Shown here: positions 34,774-46,955 of the stretch, piece after piece | Layout of the letters: each line of letters opens with the position of its first letter | Position numbering within the stretch: the first letter of the stretch is position 1 | Source: Bradyrhizobium sp. WBOS07 | GTDB lineage: Bacteria > Pseudomonadota > Alphaproteobacteria > Rhizobiales > Xanthobacteraceae | DNA: 64,000 bases | Direction: 5' to 3' | NCBI RefSeq assembly: GCF_024585165.1 | Contig: NZ_CP029008.1 | Span: 6,405,501 to 6,469,500, forward strand | Translations under genes and position numbers: made by a program | Notes under the pieces: generated by a model | The model's database searches: none | The model's input: only the letters and a program-made list of their open reading frames with translations | Told to the model about the DNA's origin: nothing

Positions 34774-35693
34774 TGTGTACGGTCTGCGGCTGCGGCGACG
34801 GCAAGGCGTCTATCGAACACGCGCATGATCATCACCATGACCATGATCACGGCGGGCATCATCATCACGGGCATGCGCACGATCATCATCACGGTCATGG
34901 GCACGGCCACGGCCATGGTCACCCTCACCACCATGACCACGCCAATGACGAGGCGGGGGTGCTCGATTGCGGCGCCAATCCGGCCGGTCAAGAGATCGCC
35001 GGCATGAGCAGCGAGCGCATCATCCAGGTCGAGCGCGACATTCTCGGCAAGAACGACCGGCTCGCCGCCGACAATCGTGCGCGCTTCCATGCCGATGAGG
35101 TGCTTGCCTTCAACCTGGTGTCGAGCCCGGGCGCCGGAAAGACCTCGCTGCTGGTTCGCGCGGTCTCGGAATTGAAGGACAGCTTCCCGATCGGCGTGAT
35201 CGAGGGCGACCAGCAGACCTCCAACGACGCCGAACGTATCCGCGCCACTGGCGTGGCGGCGATCCAGGTCAACACCGGAAAAGGCTGCCACCTCGATGCC
35301 GCCATGGTCGGCCAGGCCTATGACCGGCTGCCCTGGCTGAACGGCGGCATCCTCTTCATCGAGAACGTCGGCAACCTCGTTTGCCCGGCCGCGTTCGATC
35401 TCGGCGAGGCCTGCAAGATCGTGGTGTTCTCGACCACCGAGGGCGAGGACAAGCCGCTGAAATACCCCGACATGTTCGCGGCGTCGTCCTTGATGCTGAT
35501 CAACAAGATCGATCTCGCGCCGGTGCTTGATTTCGACCTCGCCAGGACCGTCGAATATGCCCGCAGGGTCAACCCTGGCATCGAGGTGATGACCGTGTCG
35601 GCGCGGACGGGCGAGGGTTTTTCGGCCTTCTATGCCTGGATACGCAAGCGCCGGGCGAAGGCGAAGCAGGCCGCGATGGCGATGCAGGGATGA
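34773..35693 (+). CDS. hypB: Nickel-inserting GTPase HypB with histidine-rich region
   Basis: This 306-residue protein has an N-terminal CTVCGC metal site, then a strongly histidine-rich tract (residues 16-56) that can store nickel, then a SIMIBI GTPase domain: Walker [11 protein letters not shown], an [13 protein letters not shown] switch, and NKID. The start TGATG overlaps the hypA stop. The histidine tract makes it both a nickel store and a nickel inserter, as in other rhizobial HypB proteins. Confidence 0.95.
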   Translation: MCTVCGCGDGKASIEHAHDHHHDHDHGGHHHHGHAHDHHHGHGHGHGHGHPHHHDHANDEAGVLDCGANPAGQEIAGMSSERIIQVERDILGKNDRLAADNRARFHADEVLAFNLVSSPGAGKTSLLVRAVSELKDSFPIGVIEGDQQTSNDAERIRATGVAAIQVNTGKGCHLDAAMVGQAYDRLPWLNGGILFIENVGNLVCPAAFDLGEACKIVVFSTTEGEDKPLKYPDMFAASSLMLINKIDLAPVLDFDLARTVEYARRVNPGIEVMTVSARTGEGFSAFYAWIRKRRAKAKQAAMAMQG

Positions 35694-37951
35694 CGATGGA
35701 CGGTGGGACGCGCGCGCCCGAGGTGAGGAGACTGCGCCTGCACGTACGCGGCGCGGTGCAGGGCGTCGGCTTTCGCCCCTATGTCTACGGCCTCGCCACG
35801 CGCTACCGTCTCGGCGGCTTCGTCGCCAACGATCCCGACGGGGTCGTCATCGAGGTCGAGGGCGAGCGCGCCGCCGACTTCATCACGGCGCTGCCGCTGG
35901 AAAAGCCGCCGCTTGCCCGCATCGACGACATCTCGGTGCATCCGGTCGGGACGGTGGCGGGCGAGGGGTTCTGCATCCGCGCCAGCGAGCAGGGCAGGGT
36001 GTCGACCCGCATCGTCGCCGACGCTGCGACCTGCAAGGAATGCCTGCGCGAGCTGTTCGACCCGAGCAGCCGCTTTCATCGCTACGCCTTCGTCAACTGC
36101 ACCCATTGCGGCCCGCGCTACACCATTGCCGAGCGGCTGCCCTACGATCGCGCGGCCACGGCCATGAAGGGCTTTGCGATGTGCAAAGCCTGCGCGGCCG
36201 ACTATGCCGACCCCGGCAGCCGCCGCTTCCATGCCGAGGCGATCGCCTGCCCGGATTGCGGCCCAAGGCTCAGCCACGAGATCGCGGACATCGCCGCCGC
36301 GATCGCCGGCGGCAGGATCGTCGCGATCAAGGGGCTCGGCGGCTATCAGCTGCTCTGCGATGCGCGCGACGATGAGGTGGTGCGGCGGCTGCGGCAGCGC
36401 AAGCAGCGCGACCAGAAGCCGTTTGCCGTCATGGTCGCTTCGGTGGACGCGGTCGCCGATATCGCCGAGGCCGAGACCGCCGAGCTTGCGTTGCTGGAGA
36501 GCACGCCACGACCGATCGTGCTGCTGAGGTCGCGCGATCGGCTCGCGCCGGCCATCGCGCCGCAGCTGTCGCGTCTCGGCGTCATGCTACCGGTCGCCCC
36601 GCTGCATCACCTGATCTTCGATGCACTGAATGCGGCGCACGCGCGGGTCGGCGACAGCTGGGCGATCGTCGTCACCAGTGCCAATCCCGGCGGCGAGCCG
36701 CTCCTGATCGACAATCGGCAAGCCGAGCGACGCCTTGCCGGCATTGCCGATCTCGTCGTCACGCACGACCGCGACATCGTCACACGTGCCGACGATTCCG
36801 TCGCGGCAATCGTCGCGGGCCGGGTGCAATTCATCCGCTGCGCCCGCGGTTACGTGCCCGAGCCGGTCCGCCTCGCGCGGTCGGTGCCGCCGATCCTTAG
36901 CGTTGGCGGGGCCTTGAAAGCGACGGTGACGGTCACGCGCGGCAACGAGGCGTTCGTGTCCCAGCACATCGGCGACCTCGACACTGCCGAAGGCGTCCGC
37001 TTCTTCGAGGAGACGGTGGATCATTTGCTTGCGACGCTCGACGTCGAGCCGGTCGTCGTCGCGCATGACCTGCATCCGAACATGGCCTCGACGGTCTTCG
37101 CCGAAGCCAGCGGCAAGCGGCTGATCGCGGTCCAGCATCACCACGCCCATGCGGCCTCGGTGATGGCCGAACATGGCATCGCAGGACCGGCGCTGGCGCT
37201 GGTGCTCGACGGCTTCGGCCACGGCAGCGATGGCGGCAATTGGGGCGGCGAGCTGCTCGCATGCGACGGCGCTGCCTTCCGGCGGCTCGGGCATCTGGCG
37301 CCGATGAAGATGCCGGGCGGCGACCGCGCCGCGCGCGAACCGTGGCGGATGGGCGCGAGCATGCTGCATGGCCTCGGGCGCGGCGATGCGATCGCAACGC
37401 GCTTCCATACGCAGCCGCAGGCCTTGCGCCTTGGCGCCATGCTGAACCAGCCCGGCGTGCCGACGACGACCAGCGCCGGCCGGTTGTTCGATGCGGCCGC
37501 GGGGCTGCTCGGCCTCTGCCCGGTGCAGAGCTACGAGGGCGAAGCCCCGATGAAGCTGGAGGCGCTGGTGCGCAACCCCCGCATCGCGCAAGAGGGCTGG
37601 GTGATCGAGCGCGGCGTGCTGTCCCTGGCGCCGCTGTTCGAGCTCATGGCAACCGGCACCATCGATCCGGTCGAAGCCGCCGAGCTGTTCCACGGCACGC
37701 TCGCCGCGGCCTGCGTCGACTGGATCGGCCGGACGGCGCGCGCAACCGGCATCACCCATGTGGCCCTGGGCGGCGGATGCTTCCTTAACGCGATCCTGTC
37801 GCACGAGATCGCGCGCGGCTGCATCGCGGCCGGCCTCGCGCCGCTGCTGCCGCGCCAGGTGCCGCCCAACGACGGCGGCCTCAGCCTGGGCCAGGCCTGG
37901 ATTGCCGCGCTAACACTGCTCGAACAGCAAGATCTGGAAGGAACCGCCTGA
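35690..37951 (+). CDS. hypF: Carbamoyltransferase HypF
   Basis: This 753-residue protein makes the cyanide precursor by moving a carbamoyl group from carbamoyl phosphate to HypE. Its domains in order are acylphosphatase ([15 protein letters not shown]), two zinc fingers (CKEC...CTHC and CKAC...CPDC, residues 115-190), a YrdC-like domain, and a Kae1-like transferase domain with [13 protein letters not shown]. Length is normal. It overlaps hypB by 4 bases and hypC by one. Confidence 0.95.
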   Translation: MTMDGGTRAPEVRRLRLHVRGAVQGVGFRPYVYGLATRYRLGGFVANDPDGVVIEVEGERAADFITALPLEKPPLARIDDISVHPVGTVAGEGFCIRASEQGRVSTRIVADAATCKECLRELFDPSSRFHRYAFVNCTHCGPRYTIAERLPYDRAATAMKGFAMCKACAADYADPGSRRFHAEAIACPDCGPRLSHEIADIAAAIAGGRIVAIKGLGGYQLLCDARDDEVVRRLRQRKQRDQKPFAVMVASVDAVADIAEAETAELALLESTPRPIVLLRSRDRLAPAIAPQLSRLGVMLPVAPLHHLIFDALNAAHARVGDSWAIVVTSANPGGEPLLIDNRQAERRLAGIADLVVTHDRDIVTRADDSVAAIVAGRVQFIRCARGYVPEPVRLARSVPPILSVGGALKATVTVTRGNEAFVSQHIGDLDTAEGVRFFEETVDHLLATLDVEPVVVAHDLHPNMASTVFAEASGKRLIAVQHHHAHAASVMAEHGIAGPALALVLDGFGHGSDGGNWGGELLACDGAAFRRLGHLAPMKMPGGDRAAREPWRMGASMLHGLGRGDAIATRFHTQPQALRLGAMLNQPGVPTTTSAGRLFDAAAGLLGLCPVQSYEGEAPMKLEALVRNPRIAQEGWVIERGVLSLAPLFELMATGTIDPVEAAELFHGTLAAACVDWIGRTARATGITHVALGGGCFLNAILSHEIARGCIAAGLAPLLPRQVPPNDGGLSLGQAWIAALTLLEQQDLEGTA

Positions 37952-38187
37952 TGTGTCTCGCGATACCCGCGGAGGTCACGAAACTCCTGCCCGACGAGAT
38001 GGCCATCGTCTCGATCGACGGCGTCAGCAAGGAGATCTCGGTCGCCCTGATCGAGAACCTTGCGGTGGGGGACTACGTGATCATCCATGTCGGCTATGCC
38101 CTGACCAGGATCGATCCGGAAGAGGCGCGGCGGACGCTCGAATTGTTGCGCGAGCTCAGCCTCGAGGGACAGGGAGTGGCGCCATGA
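37951..38187 (+). CDS. hypC: Hydrogenase maturation chaperone HypC
   Basis: This 78-residue protein starts MCLAIPAEV with the essential Cys2. It binds HypD, carries the Fe(CN)2CO group and escorts the large-subunit precursor. It is the general HypC, while HupF is the paralogue specific to HupL. It shares one base with hypF and overlaps hypD by 4 bases. Confidence 0.94.
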   Translation: MCLAIPAEVTKLLPDEMAIVSIDGVSKEISVALIENLAVGDYVIIHVGYALTRIDPEEARRTLELLRELSLEGQGVAP

Positions 38188-39326
38188 AATATGCCGACGA
38201 GTTTCGCGACAAGGAGATCGCGCTGGGGCTCGCGAAGACGATTCGCGCGGAGACCGATCCGGGGCGGCCGTATCGTTTCATGGAGTTCTGCGGCGGCCAC
38301 ACCCATGCGATCTCGCGCTACGGCCTCGAAGACATGCTGCCGGACAATGTGCGGATGATCCACGGACCCGGCTGCCCGGTCTGCGTGCTGCCGGCCGGGC
38401 GCATCGACATGGCGATCCGGCTTGCCGAGCGCAGCGAGATCATCCTGTGCGTCTACGGCGATCTGATGCGCGTCCCCGGCTCGCAAGGAGCCTCGCTCCT
38501 GAAGGCCAAGGCGCGGGGCGCCGATATCCGCATGGTCTATTCCACGATCGACGCGATCAGGATCGCTGAGGACAATCCGGAGCGCGAGATCGTGTTCTTC
38601 GCGATCGGCTTCGAAACGACGACGCCGCCGACCGCGGTGATGATCCGGCTGGCCGAGAAGAAGCAGCTTTCGAACTTCAGCGTGTTCTGCAATCACGTGC
38701 TGACCCCGCCCGCCATGCAGAACATCCTGGAGAGCCCCGACATCCGCAACATCGGCCGCGTCGAGATCGACGGCTTCGTCGGACCGGCGCATGTCTCGAC
38801 CATCATCGGCACGGCGCCTTACGAATTCTTCGCGGAAGAGTTCGGCAAGCCCGTGGTGATCTCGGGCTTCGAGCCGCTCGACATGATGCAGGCGATCCTG
38901 ATGCTGGTGCGCCAGGTCAACGAGAACAGGCACGAGGTCGAGAACCAGTACAGCCGCGCGGTCACGCGCGACGGCAATCTGCGCGCCAAGGAGGAGGTCT
39001 CCGACATCTTCGAGCTGCGCGACCAGTTCGAATGGCGCGGGCTCGGGCCGGTTCCCTATAGCGGGCTGAAGCTGAAGCGCGCCTACGCCAGATACGACGC
39101 CGAGGTCCGTTTCGGCATGAACGAGCTTTGCGTCGACGACAACCCGGCGTGCGAATGCGGTGCCATCCTGCGCGGCGTGAAGAAGCCGGTCGACTGCAAG
39201 CTGTTCGGCACCGTCTGCACGCCGGAGACCCCGATGGGATCCTGCATGGTCTCCTCGGAAGGCGCCTGTGCTGCGCATTGGACCTACGGACGCTTCCGCG
39301 ACCATCAGCAGAGGCGGGCGTCATGA
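38184..39326 (+). CDS. hypD: Fe-S scaffold protein HypD
   Basis: This 380-residue protein builds the Fe(CN)2CO unit with HypC and HypE. Key segments are FCGGHTHAISRYG, the HGPGCPVCVLP motif with the redox-active cysteines, GFETTTPPTA, and a C-terminal [4Fe-4S] site from cysteines in ACECGAIL, CKLFGTVC and GSCMV. It starts in the hypC stop codon and overlaps hypE by 4 bases. Confidence 0.95.
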   Translation: MKYADEFRDKEIALGLAKTIRAETDPGRPYRFMEFCGGHTHAISRYGLEDMLPDNVRMIHGPGCPVCVLPAGRIDMAIRLAERSEIILCVYGDLMRVPGSQGASLLKAKARGADIRMVYSTIDAIRIAEDNPEREIVFFAIGFETTTPPTAVMIRLAEKKQLSNFSVFCNHVLTPPAMQNILESPDIRNIGRVEIDGFVGPAHVSTIIGTAPYEFFAEEFGKPVVISGFEPLDMMQAILMLVRQVNENRHEVENQYSRAVTRDGNLRAKEEVSDIFELRDQFEWRGLGPVPYSGLKLKRAYARYDAEVRFGMNELCVDDNPACECGAILRGVKKPVDCKLFGTVCTPETPMGSCMVSSEGACAAHWTYGRFRDHQQRRAS

Positions 39327-40363
39327 AGGCCTATCAGCGCAAGCTCGATATCAGGAACGGCTGCGTCGACCTGTCCCACGGCTCGGGCGGCCGGGCCATG
39401 GCGCAGCTGATCTCGGGGCTGTTCCATGAGGCCTTCGGCAATGAATGGCTGGCGCGCGGCAACGACCAGTCGGCTTTCGACGTCGGCGCCGGGCGCATGG
39501 TGATGACCACCGACGGCTACGTGGTGTCGCCATTGTTCTTTCCCGGCGGCAATATCGGCTCGCTCGCGGTTCACGGCACGGTCAACGACATCGCCATGGC
39601 CGGCGCAAAGCCGCTTTATCTGTCCGCGAGCTTCATCATTGAGGAGGGATTTCGTTTCGCCGACCTCAAGACGATCGCGGACTCGATGGGTGAGGCGGCG
39701 CGCACGGCCGGCGTTCACATCATTACCGGCGATACCAAGGTGGTCGAGCGCGGCAAGGCCGACGGCCTGTTCATTTCGACATCGGCAGTCGGGATCGTCC
39801 CCGACGGGCTCGATCTGTCGGCCGAGAACGCGCGCGTCGGCGACCGCGTCCTGATCTCGGGCACCCTGGGCGATCACGGCGTGGCGATCATGTCGAAGCG
39901 GCAGAACCTCGCCTTCGAGACCGAGATCGTGTCGGACTCGGCGGCGCTGAACGATCTCGTCGCCAGGATGGTCGAAGCCGGCGGCGCCGGCATCCGCCTG
40001 ATGCGGGATCCCACCCGCGGCGGGCTGGCCGCGACGCTGAACGAGATCGCCCAGCAATCGCGGCTCGGCTTTCACCTGGTCGAGGAGGAGATCCCGGTCA
40101 AGCCGGGCGTGGCGGCGGCCTGCGAATTGCTCGGGCTCGATCCGCTCCATGTCGCCAACGAGGGCAAGCTGGTCGCGATCGTCGCGCCCGAAACCGCCGG
40201 TGCGGTGCTCGTCGCCATGCGGGAACATCCGCTCGGCCGCGACGCCGCCGACATCGGCGAGGCCGTCGCCGACGACCATCATTTCGTGCAGATGGCGACG
40301 AGCTTCGGCGGCGGGCGGATCGTCGACTGGTTGTCGGGCGAGCAATTGCCACGGATTTGTTGA
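39323..40363 (+). CDS. hypE: Thiocarbamate dehydratase HypE
   Basis: This 346-residue PurM-like protein ends in PRIC; the terminal cysteine receives the carbamoyl group from HypF and is dehydrated to thiocyanate for donation to HypD. An ATP site is seen in the LSHGSGGRAMAQL and FPGGNIGSLAVHGTVND segments. It ends 9 bases before hypX. Confidence 0.95.
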   Translation: MKAYQRKLDIRNGCVDLSHGSGGRAMAQLISGLFHEAFGNEWLARGNDQSAFDVGAGRMVMTTDGYVVSPLFFPGGNIGSLAVHGTVNDIAMAGAKPLYLSASFIIEEGFRFADLKTIADSMGEAARTAGVHIITGDTKVVERGKADGLFISTSAVGIVPDGLDLSAENARVGDRVLISGTLGDHGVAIMSKRQNLAFETEIVSDSAALNDLVARMVEAGGAGIRLMRDPTRGGLAATLNEIAQQSRLGFHLVEEEIPVKPGVAAACELLGLDPLHVANEGKLVAIVAPETAGAVLVAMREHPLGRDAADIGEAVADDHHFVQMATSFGGGRIVDWLSGEQLPRIC

Positions 40364-40372
40364 GGGATCCCG

Positions 40373-42069
40373 ATGCGTATCCTGCTGCTGTCGCATTCTT
40401 TCAACAGCCTGACGCAGCGTCTGCATGTCGAGCTGCGCGAGCGCGGCCATGAGGTCTCGGTCGAGCTCGACATCCACGCCGACGTCACCCGGGAAAGCGT
40501 GGCGCTGTACCAGCCGGACCTGGTGATCGCGCCGTTCCTCAAGCGGGCGATTCCCGAAGATGTCTGGCGCAGCGTGCGTTGCCTGATCGTGCATCCCGGC
40601 CCGCCCGGCGACCGCGGTCCGGCCGCGCTCGACTGGGCCATTCTCGAAGGCGCGACCGCGTGGGGCGTCACCGTGCTGCAGGCGGACGGCGAGTTCGATG
40701 CCGGTCCGGTCTGGGCGTTCCGCACGTTCCCAATGCGGCGCGCCGCGAAATCCAGCATCTACCGCAACGAGGTGACCCAATGCGCGGTCGAAGCGGTGCT
40801 GGAGGCGCTCGACGCGATCGCAGCGGGCCGGCCGACGCCGCAGCCGATGGCTGCCAACGACGCGCGCATTCGCGTGCGCGGTCCCTGCCGTCACTCGGAC
40901 CGGGCGATCGACTGGCAGCACGACACGACCGAGACCGTGCTGCGCAAGATCAACAGCGCCGACGGCATGCCCGGCCTGGTCGACAGCCTATTCTTCCAGG
41001 ACGTGCGGCTGTTCGACGTCCATGAAGCGCGGGATATCTCCGGCATTCCCGGCACGGTCGTGGCGCAATGCGACGGCGCCTTGGCCCGTGCGACGGTTGA
41101 CGGGGCAGTCTGGATCGGCCATGTGCGGCAGCTTGCGCCGAAGAGCCTGAAGCGGTCCGCGGCAAAGGTTTTTGCCGCGCAGGCAGCCTGCCTGCCGCGG
41201 CGGCCGGATTGCGGCTATGCTCCGATTCAGTATCGCGAGCACGGTGAGGTCGGCGAGTTGCAGTTCGCCTTCTACAACGGCGCGATGTCGACGGATGATT
41301 GTGCCGCGCTGCGCGATGCCTATCGCGCCGCGCTGGCGCGTCCGACCAGGGTGCTGCTCCTGACCGGCGGTTTCGACTATTGGTCGAACGGCATTCATCT
41401 GGCCGAGATCGAGGCCGCCGACAGCGCCGCAGATGAATCGTGGCGCAACATCAACGCCATCGACGATCTGGCGCGCGCGATCATCGAGACCACGGACCGG
41501 CTGGTGATTTCGGTTATTCGCGGCAATGCGGGCGCGGGAGGCGTGTTCCTGAGCCTGGCGGCCGACGAGGTCTGGGCCAGCGACCAGATCGTGCTCAATC
41601 CGCATTACAAGGACATGGGCAATCTGTTCGGCTCCGAATACTGGACCTATCTGTTGCCGCGCCGCGCGGGCGCCGGGAATGCGACCCGGATTACGCAGTG
41701 CCGGCTGCCGATGGGCGTCGCCGAGGCGCAGCGCCTCGGGATCGTCGACCGTGTGCTAGCACGCGACGAGCTGGCACGCGAAAGCCTCATCAAGCTGGCA
41801 GCTGCTACAGGCGCGGATCCAGGCTTGGCTGCGCGCCTCGCCGAGAAGCAAAGGCGCCGCGCGACGGACGAGGCCGAAAAGCCGCTGCAGGCCTATCGTG
41901 ACGAGGAGCTGCGGCGGATGAGGCTCAATTTCTACGGCTTCGATCCGAGCTACCACGTCGCGCGCTACAACTTCATCCACAAGGTGCCGAAGTCGCGCAC
42001 GCCGCTGACCATCGCCCATCACCGGGCGCGGCGTACGACCGAGCGGCAGAGACCCGTGGCGGTGCCCTC

Positions 42070-42073
<4 letters not shown>
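40373..42073 (+). CDS. hypX: HypX/HoxX, CO-ligand maturation protein
   Basis: This 566-residue protein has an N-terminal formyltransferase-like domain (residues about 1-270, with HPGPPGDRGPAALDWAI) and a C-terminal enoyl-CoA hydratase-like domain (residues about 285-480, with IRGNAGAGGVFLSLAADEVW). HypX proteins convert a formyl group from formyl-tetrahydrofolate, through formyl-CoA, to the CO ligand of the [NiFe] site, which matters in air. It overlaps hoxA by 4 bases. Formate supply from the same region is a possible link (inference). Confidence 0.92.
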
Positions 42074-43498
<1,425 letters not shown>

Positions 43499-43506
<8 letters not shown>

Positions 43507-44866
43507 GGTGACGCATCCTCCCGAAGCCGGCGAGCCCGAAACGCTGCTCAAGCTGATCGCCAAGCGTGGCGCGATGGAGCTCGATCAGGAGCGTGAGGGT
43601 GCCTGGATCGAGGTCATCCGCAAGATGGACGAGGTCTATTCCGACCTCCTCCGCTACGAGGTCGACCTCGAGCACAAGAATGCGGAGCTGGAGGAGGCGC
43701 AGGCCTTCGTCACCAACGTCATTGAATCCGTCTCCGACATCCTCATCGTCTGCGATGCGAAAGGGCTGGTGCAGCAGGTCAATTCCGCCTTCCAGCACAC
43801 GCTCGGCTGCAACGTCGCGGATATCGTCGGCAGGAACATCGCCGATGTGATCGATATCCAGGACAAAGACAAGCTGATCCCGCTGTTGAAGCCGCGCAGC
43901 GCCTCCGATGTCGTCGACGGCGAGCTGCGGTTTTCGGGCGAGGGCGGCAGCTCGGATCTGTTCGCCATCAACGCCTCGCCCCGCCACGATCATCGCGGAC
44001 GTTTCATCGGCGTGGTGCTGACCGGCCGCCCGATCGGGGAGCTTCGCCGCGCCTATGAGGAGCTGCACAAGGCCCATCACGAGTTGCAGCGTGCCCAGCG
44101 GCAATTGGTCGAGCAGGAGAAGATGGCCAGCCTCGGCCGTCTCGTTGCGGGCGTCGCGCACGAGCTGAACAATCCCATCAGCTTCGTCTATGGCAACGTC
44201 CATACCCTGATGCGCTATCGCACCGCCATCGCCGCCTATCTCGATGCGGTCCACGGCGAGGCCGGTGAGGATGACCTCGCGGCCAGGCGGCGCAGCCTGC
44301 GCATCGACGAGATCCTGGAGGATTTCGGTCCGCTGATCGAGGGCACGCTCGAAGGCGCGGTCCGCATCAGCGAAATCGTGAAGAATCTGCGCCGGCTGTC
44401 CTTCAGCAAGCTCGGCGAGGTCGAGCGCGTCAACATCGAGCGGCTCATCAACACCGCGGTGCTGTGGGCCGTGCGCACCAAGCAGGTGCGCATCGACTTG
44501 CAGTTGGAGATCGAGCCGGAGCTCTGGGTCTGCGGCAACGAGGGGCAATTGCACCAGGTGATCGTCAATCTCGTGGAGAATGCGATCGACGCCATGCGCG
44601 GCACGGACGCGCCGCGGCTGGTGGTCTCGGCGGTGCGCAAGGGCAACGAGATCCTGATCCGGATCTCCGACAACGGACCGGGAATCGACAAGGATCACAT
44701 CAGCCACATCTTCGAGCCGTTCTTCACGACCAAGCGGGTCGGCGAGGGCACCGGACTCGGCCTCTGGATTAGCTACGGCATCGTGCGCGAGCACGGCGGC
44801 GAGCTGGTCGCAGGCTACGGGCCGGAAGGCGGCGCGACCTTCTCGTTCGCCCTGCCGGCGGCCTAG
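43499..44866 (+). CDS. hupT: Soluble sensor histidine kinase HupT
   Basis: This 455-residue kinase has no membrane helix. A PAS domain (residues about 70-180) is followed by a short coiled coil, the H-box VAGVAHELNNPISFVYGN, and an ATPase domain with ENAIDAM, DNGPGI and GTGLGLWISYGI. In related systems HupUV/HoxBC binds the HupT PAS domain and H2 changes its activity toward HoxA. The overlap with hoxA and cluster order support this role. Confidence 0.92.
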
Positions 44867-45353
44867 GCGCGAGCTACGGGATCGCGCCTGTGTCGCCCCG
44901 CTGTCAACCTGTGCCGCCAAAAATATCCCACTTTACCGAAATTCGGTTTTGGCGTATGTGTCTGCCATCCCGGCTCAACCAGGAGGGGCGATCTCGAGGT
45001 CGTCTTGATCGCGAGCCGGGCTTGCGGTGGACGCGGCAGCGTCGGTACGAGATGGGGACGGGCAGGGCGGGTAGTCCCTGTGAGCCCGACACCCACGTGC
45101 AGACGAGCGGCGCTGTTCAGTTCGTCGCGCCGACATTCGATGGCTAAGTGCACGATGCTGTCGACCCTGTGGCGCTCACGAATGCGCGTACGGCAAAACC
45201 GTGTGGTCCTGGCCGTCGTTGCTACGGTCAAGCCTATCGCGGAGGTGCGAGCGAGCCCAACCGGGCAGACTGCATTATCCAATCCGCGGGGCGAGGGAGG
45301 CCAGAAGGAAAGTTCGGCTCCCGGGAGAGCACGGCATAAGCCGTCCGACCATC

Positions 45354-45468
45354 GCGCAGGGAAGGCCGAGTGATCGGCACCACCTGTATGCTGCTGTGCG
45401 GTTCTTCTGCGTGTGCATTTTGCGCAGCGGACCGCGGGTGCGTTGTCAGCACCCGGCCTTCCCTGTGC
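45354..45468. repeat. Inverted-repeat unit with GCGCAGGGAAGGCCG arms
   Basis: GCGCAGGGAAGGCCG (45354-45368) pairs with CGGCCTTCCCTGTGC (45454-45468) at 14 of 15 positions. The unit looks like a non-autonomous interspersed repeat. Confidence 0.55.
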
Positions 45469-45579
45469 CCTCCTGGATTTGAGGGCGGAGCGACGAAGCA
45501 AAACTCGGGCGAATTGCGCCGCGAGAGTGAGAAGGCGTGTCTGTGAGTCAAAAGTGCTTGCGACAAACTCGATTTCGTT

Positions 45580-45664
45580 GGGTGGGCAAAGCGCAGCGTG
45601 CCCACGCGTCTACCGCCGCATCGGACAGATCGTGGGCACGGCGCAAGGGCGCCTTTGCCCACCC
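45580..45664. repeat. MITE-like 85-bp repeat with perfect 12-bp terminal inverted repeats
   Basis: GGGTGGGCAAAG (45580-45591) and CTTTGCCCACCC (45653-45664) are perfect terminal inverted repeats around an inner GTGCCCAC/GTGGGCAC pair. No coding capacity is present. Confidence 0.65.
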
Positions 45665-45712
45665 TACGGCCTCGCAATGACGTCGTTAGGAAACCGTGCG
45701 CCACTCGGCACT

Positions 45713-45872
45713 CGTGCCCCGGACGCAGCGCAGCGCTTCCCCGGCGATGCGAAGCATCGTCCGGTGCGGTGCGCTGCAGAGCCGGGGCCCATGTCGTGGC
45801 ATTGGACCGTGTCGCCCTGGGTCCCGGCTCTGCGCCGCAACGCTCGCGCGTTGCGCGCTTGTCCGGGACACG
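45713..45872. repeat. 160-bp repeat with imperfect inverted ends
   Basis: The left end CGTGCCCCGGAC and the right end GTCCGGGACACG pair with one mismatch. A copy of GCAATGACG lies outside each end (near 45674 and 45881), which resembles a target-site duplication or a part of the preceding unit. Confidence 0.5.
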
Positions 45873-45920
45873 GTGGTTTTGCAATGACGCGGAGAGGAGG
45901 CGGCGTCGACGCCGCGAGCA

Positions 45921-46817
45921 TCAACCCACACCCTTGCGATGATTCAGGTATCGAAGCGCGAGCTTGATGAAGTTGTGCACCACCATCGATGTTTCGTCCG
46001 CTCTGAAGACCAGAAACACATCGGCCGTGGGCGGCGAGGGCCGGATCGGACGGAAGACGATGTCGGCGGTGGTGAAGCGCGCAATCGACTGCGGCACGAG
46101 CGCGACGCCGAAATCCGCGGCGATCAGGCTCGGGATCGACTGGGCGTCGACGACCTGCTGCGACACCTTTGGCAGGAAGCCGGCATCGACACAGCAGGTC
46201 TGCACGTACCGTGCGAAATCGGAGCTATCGGGATCGAGGACGACATGATGCTCGGACGCGAGCTCACCGAGCGCGATGCGCTTGCGGCGCGCCAGCCGAT
46301 GGGTGCGGGGCATTGCGATGACGACCTCCTCCCGCCACGCCAGCTTGCTGGAGAGGTCGCGCTCAGCGGGAATGCCGCGAATGAGACAGATGTTGGTGGT
46401 GCGGCTGAGCAGCGCCGCGATCTGCAGTGCCGGCGCCTGCTCATGCAGCGTCATCCTGACCTGCGGAGCGACCTTGCGGTAGGCCGCGAGCAGCTCCGCG
46501 AGACGGCCGCGCAGGATCGAGCCGGTCGCTCCGACATCCAGCGTTCCGATCAGACCGGCTCCGATCGACCGCGCCTCGTCTTCCGCGGCTTTGACCTGTT
46601 GCAGGATGGTGCGCCCCCGCACCAGCATGGCCTCACCCGCCTGCGTCAACTCGACCCTGCGGCTGGTCCTGTAGAGCAGCGGGGTCGCGAGCTCTGCCTC
46701 GAGGGCCTGGATGTGCTGGCTGAGCGGCGGCTGCGAGAGGTTCAGCCGCCGGGCGGCGCGGGTGAAGCTGCGCTCCTCGGCAACCGCGATGAAGTACCGG
46801 AGCTGGCGGAGATCCAT
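45921..46817 (-). CDS. LysR-family transcriptional regulator
   Basis: This 298-residue regulator has an N-terminal winged HTH (MDLRQLRYFIAVAEERSFTR, then RLNLSQPPLSQHIQALE) and a periplasmic-binding-like effector domain. It is divergent, with a gap of about 140 bases, from two ureide catabolism genes, which are its likely targets. LysR proteins usually act on the divergent promoter. The effector is unknown; a purine breakdown product is a guess from context. Confidence 0.88.
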   Translation of the reverse strand: MDLRQLRYFIAVAEERSFTRAARRLNLSQPPLSQHIQALEAELATPLLYRTSRRVELTQAGEAMLVRGRTILQQVKAAEDEARSIGAGLIGTLDVGATGSILRGRLAELLAAYRKVAPQVRMTLHEQAPALQIAALLSRTTNICLIRGIPAERDLSSKLAWREEVVIAMPRTHRLARRKRIALGELASEHHVVLDPDSSDFARYVQTCCVDAGFLPKVSQQVVDAQSIPSLIAADFGVALVPQSIARFTTADIVFRPIRPSPPTADVFLVFRADETSMVVHNFIKLALRYLNHRKGVG

Positions 46818-46955
46818 AGCGAAAACCTATCAATCGTGTCATTCTATATATTGGACTTGACGTCGCACCCGGTCAACGAATGACCGGTGGAGCCTTCTGA
46901 GTGTCCCGTCGCGGGCCTGCAGACCCTTTGAATTGCGGAGTGCTTGAGGTTGGCC

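Larger units (their letters stand above)
44867..45920. repeat. Mosaic of interspersed non-coding repeats
   Basis: This 1.05 kb gap has no supported gene. Its short open frames read like the Cys/Arg/His-rich phantom peptides often annotated from Bradyrhizobium repeats. Three inverted-repeat units are visible: arms at 45354-45368 and 45454-45468, arms at 45580-45591 and 45653-45664, and an outer pair from 45713 to 45872. The units differ in arm sequence, so they are likely separate elements inserted next to each other. Confidence 0.6.

Noticed and set aside
34815..34945. Repeated short units in the hypB 5' region suggesting a repeat array or CRISPR
   Set aside because: They are runs of His/Gly/Asp codons of the nickel-binding tract, in frame and without spacers.
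45005..45373. A 122-residue open frame upstream of the repeats
   Set aside because: Its composition and text resemble peptides predicted from interspersed Bradyrhizobium repeats rather than a real protein.
45413..45967. A 184-residue open frame in the gap after hupT
   Set aside because: It lies over several inverted repeats and reads like repeat-derived phantom peptides; no ribosome site or domain.
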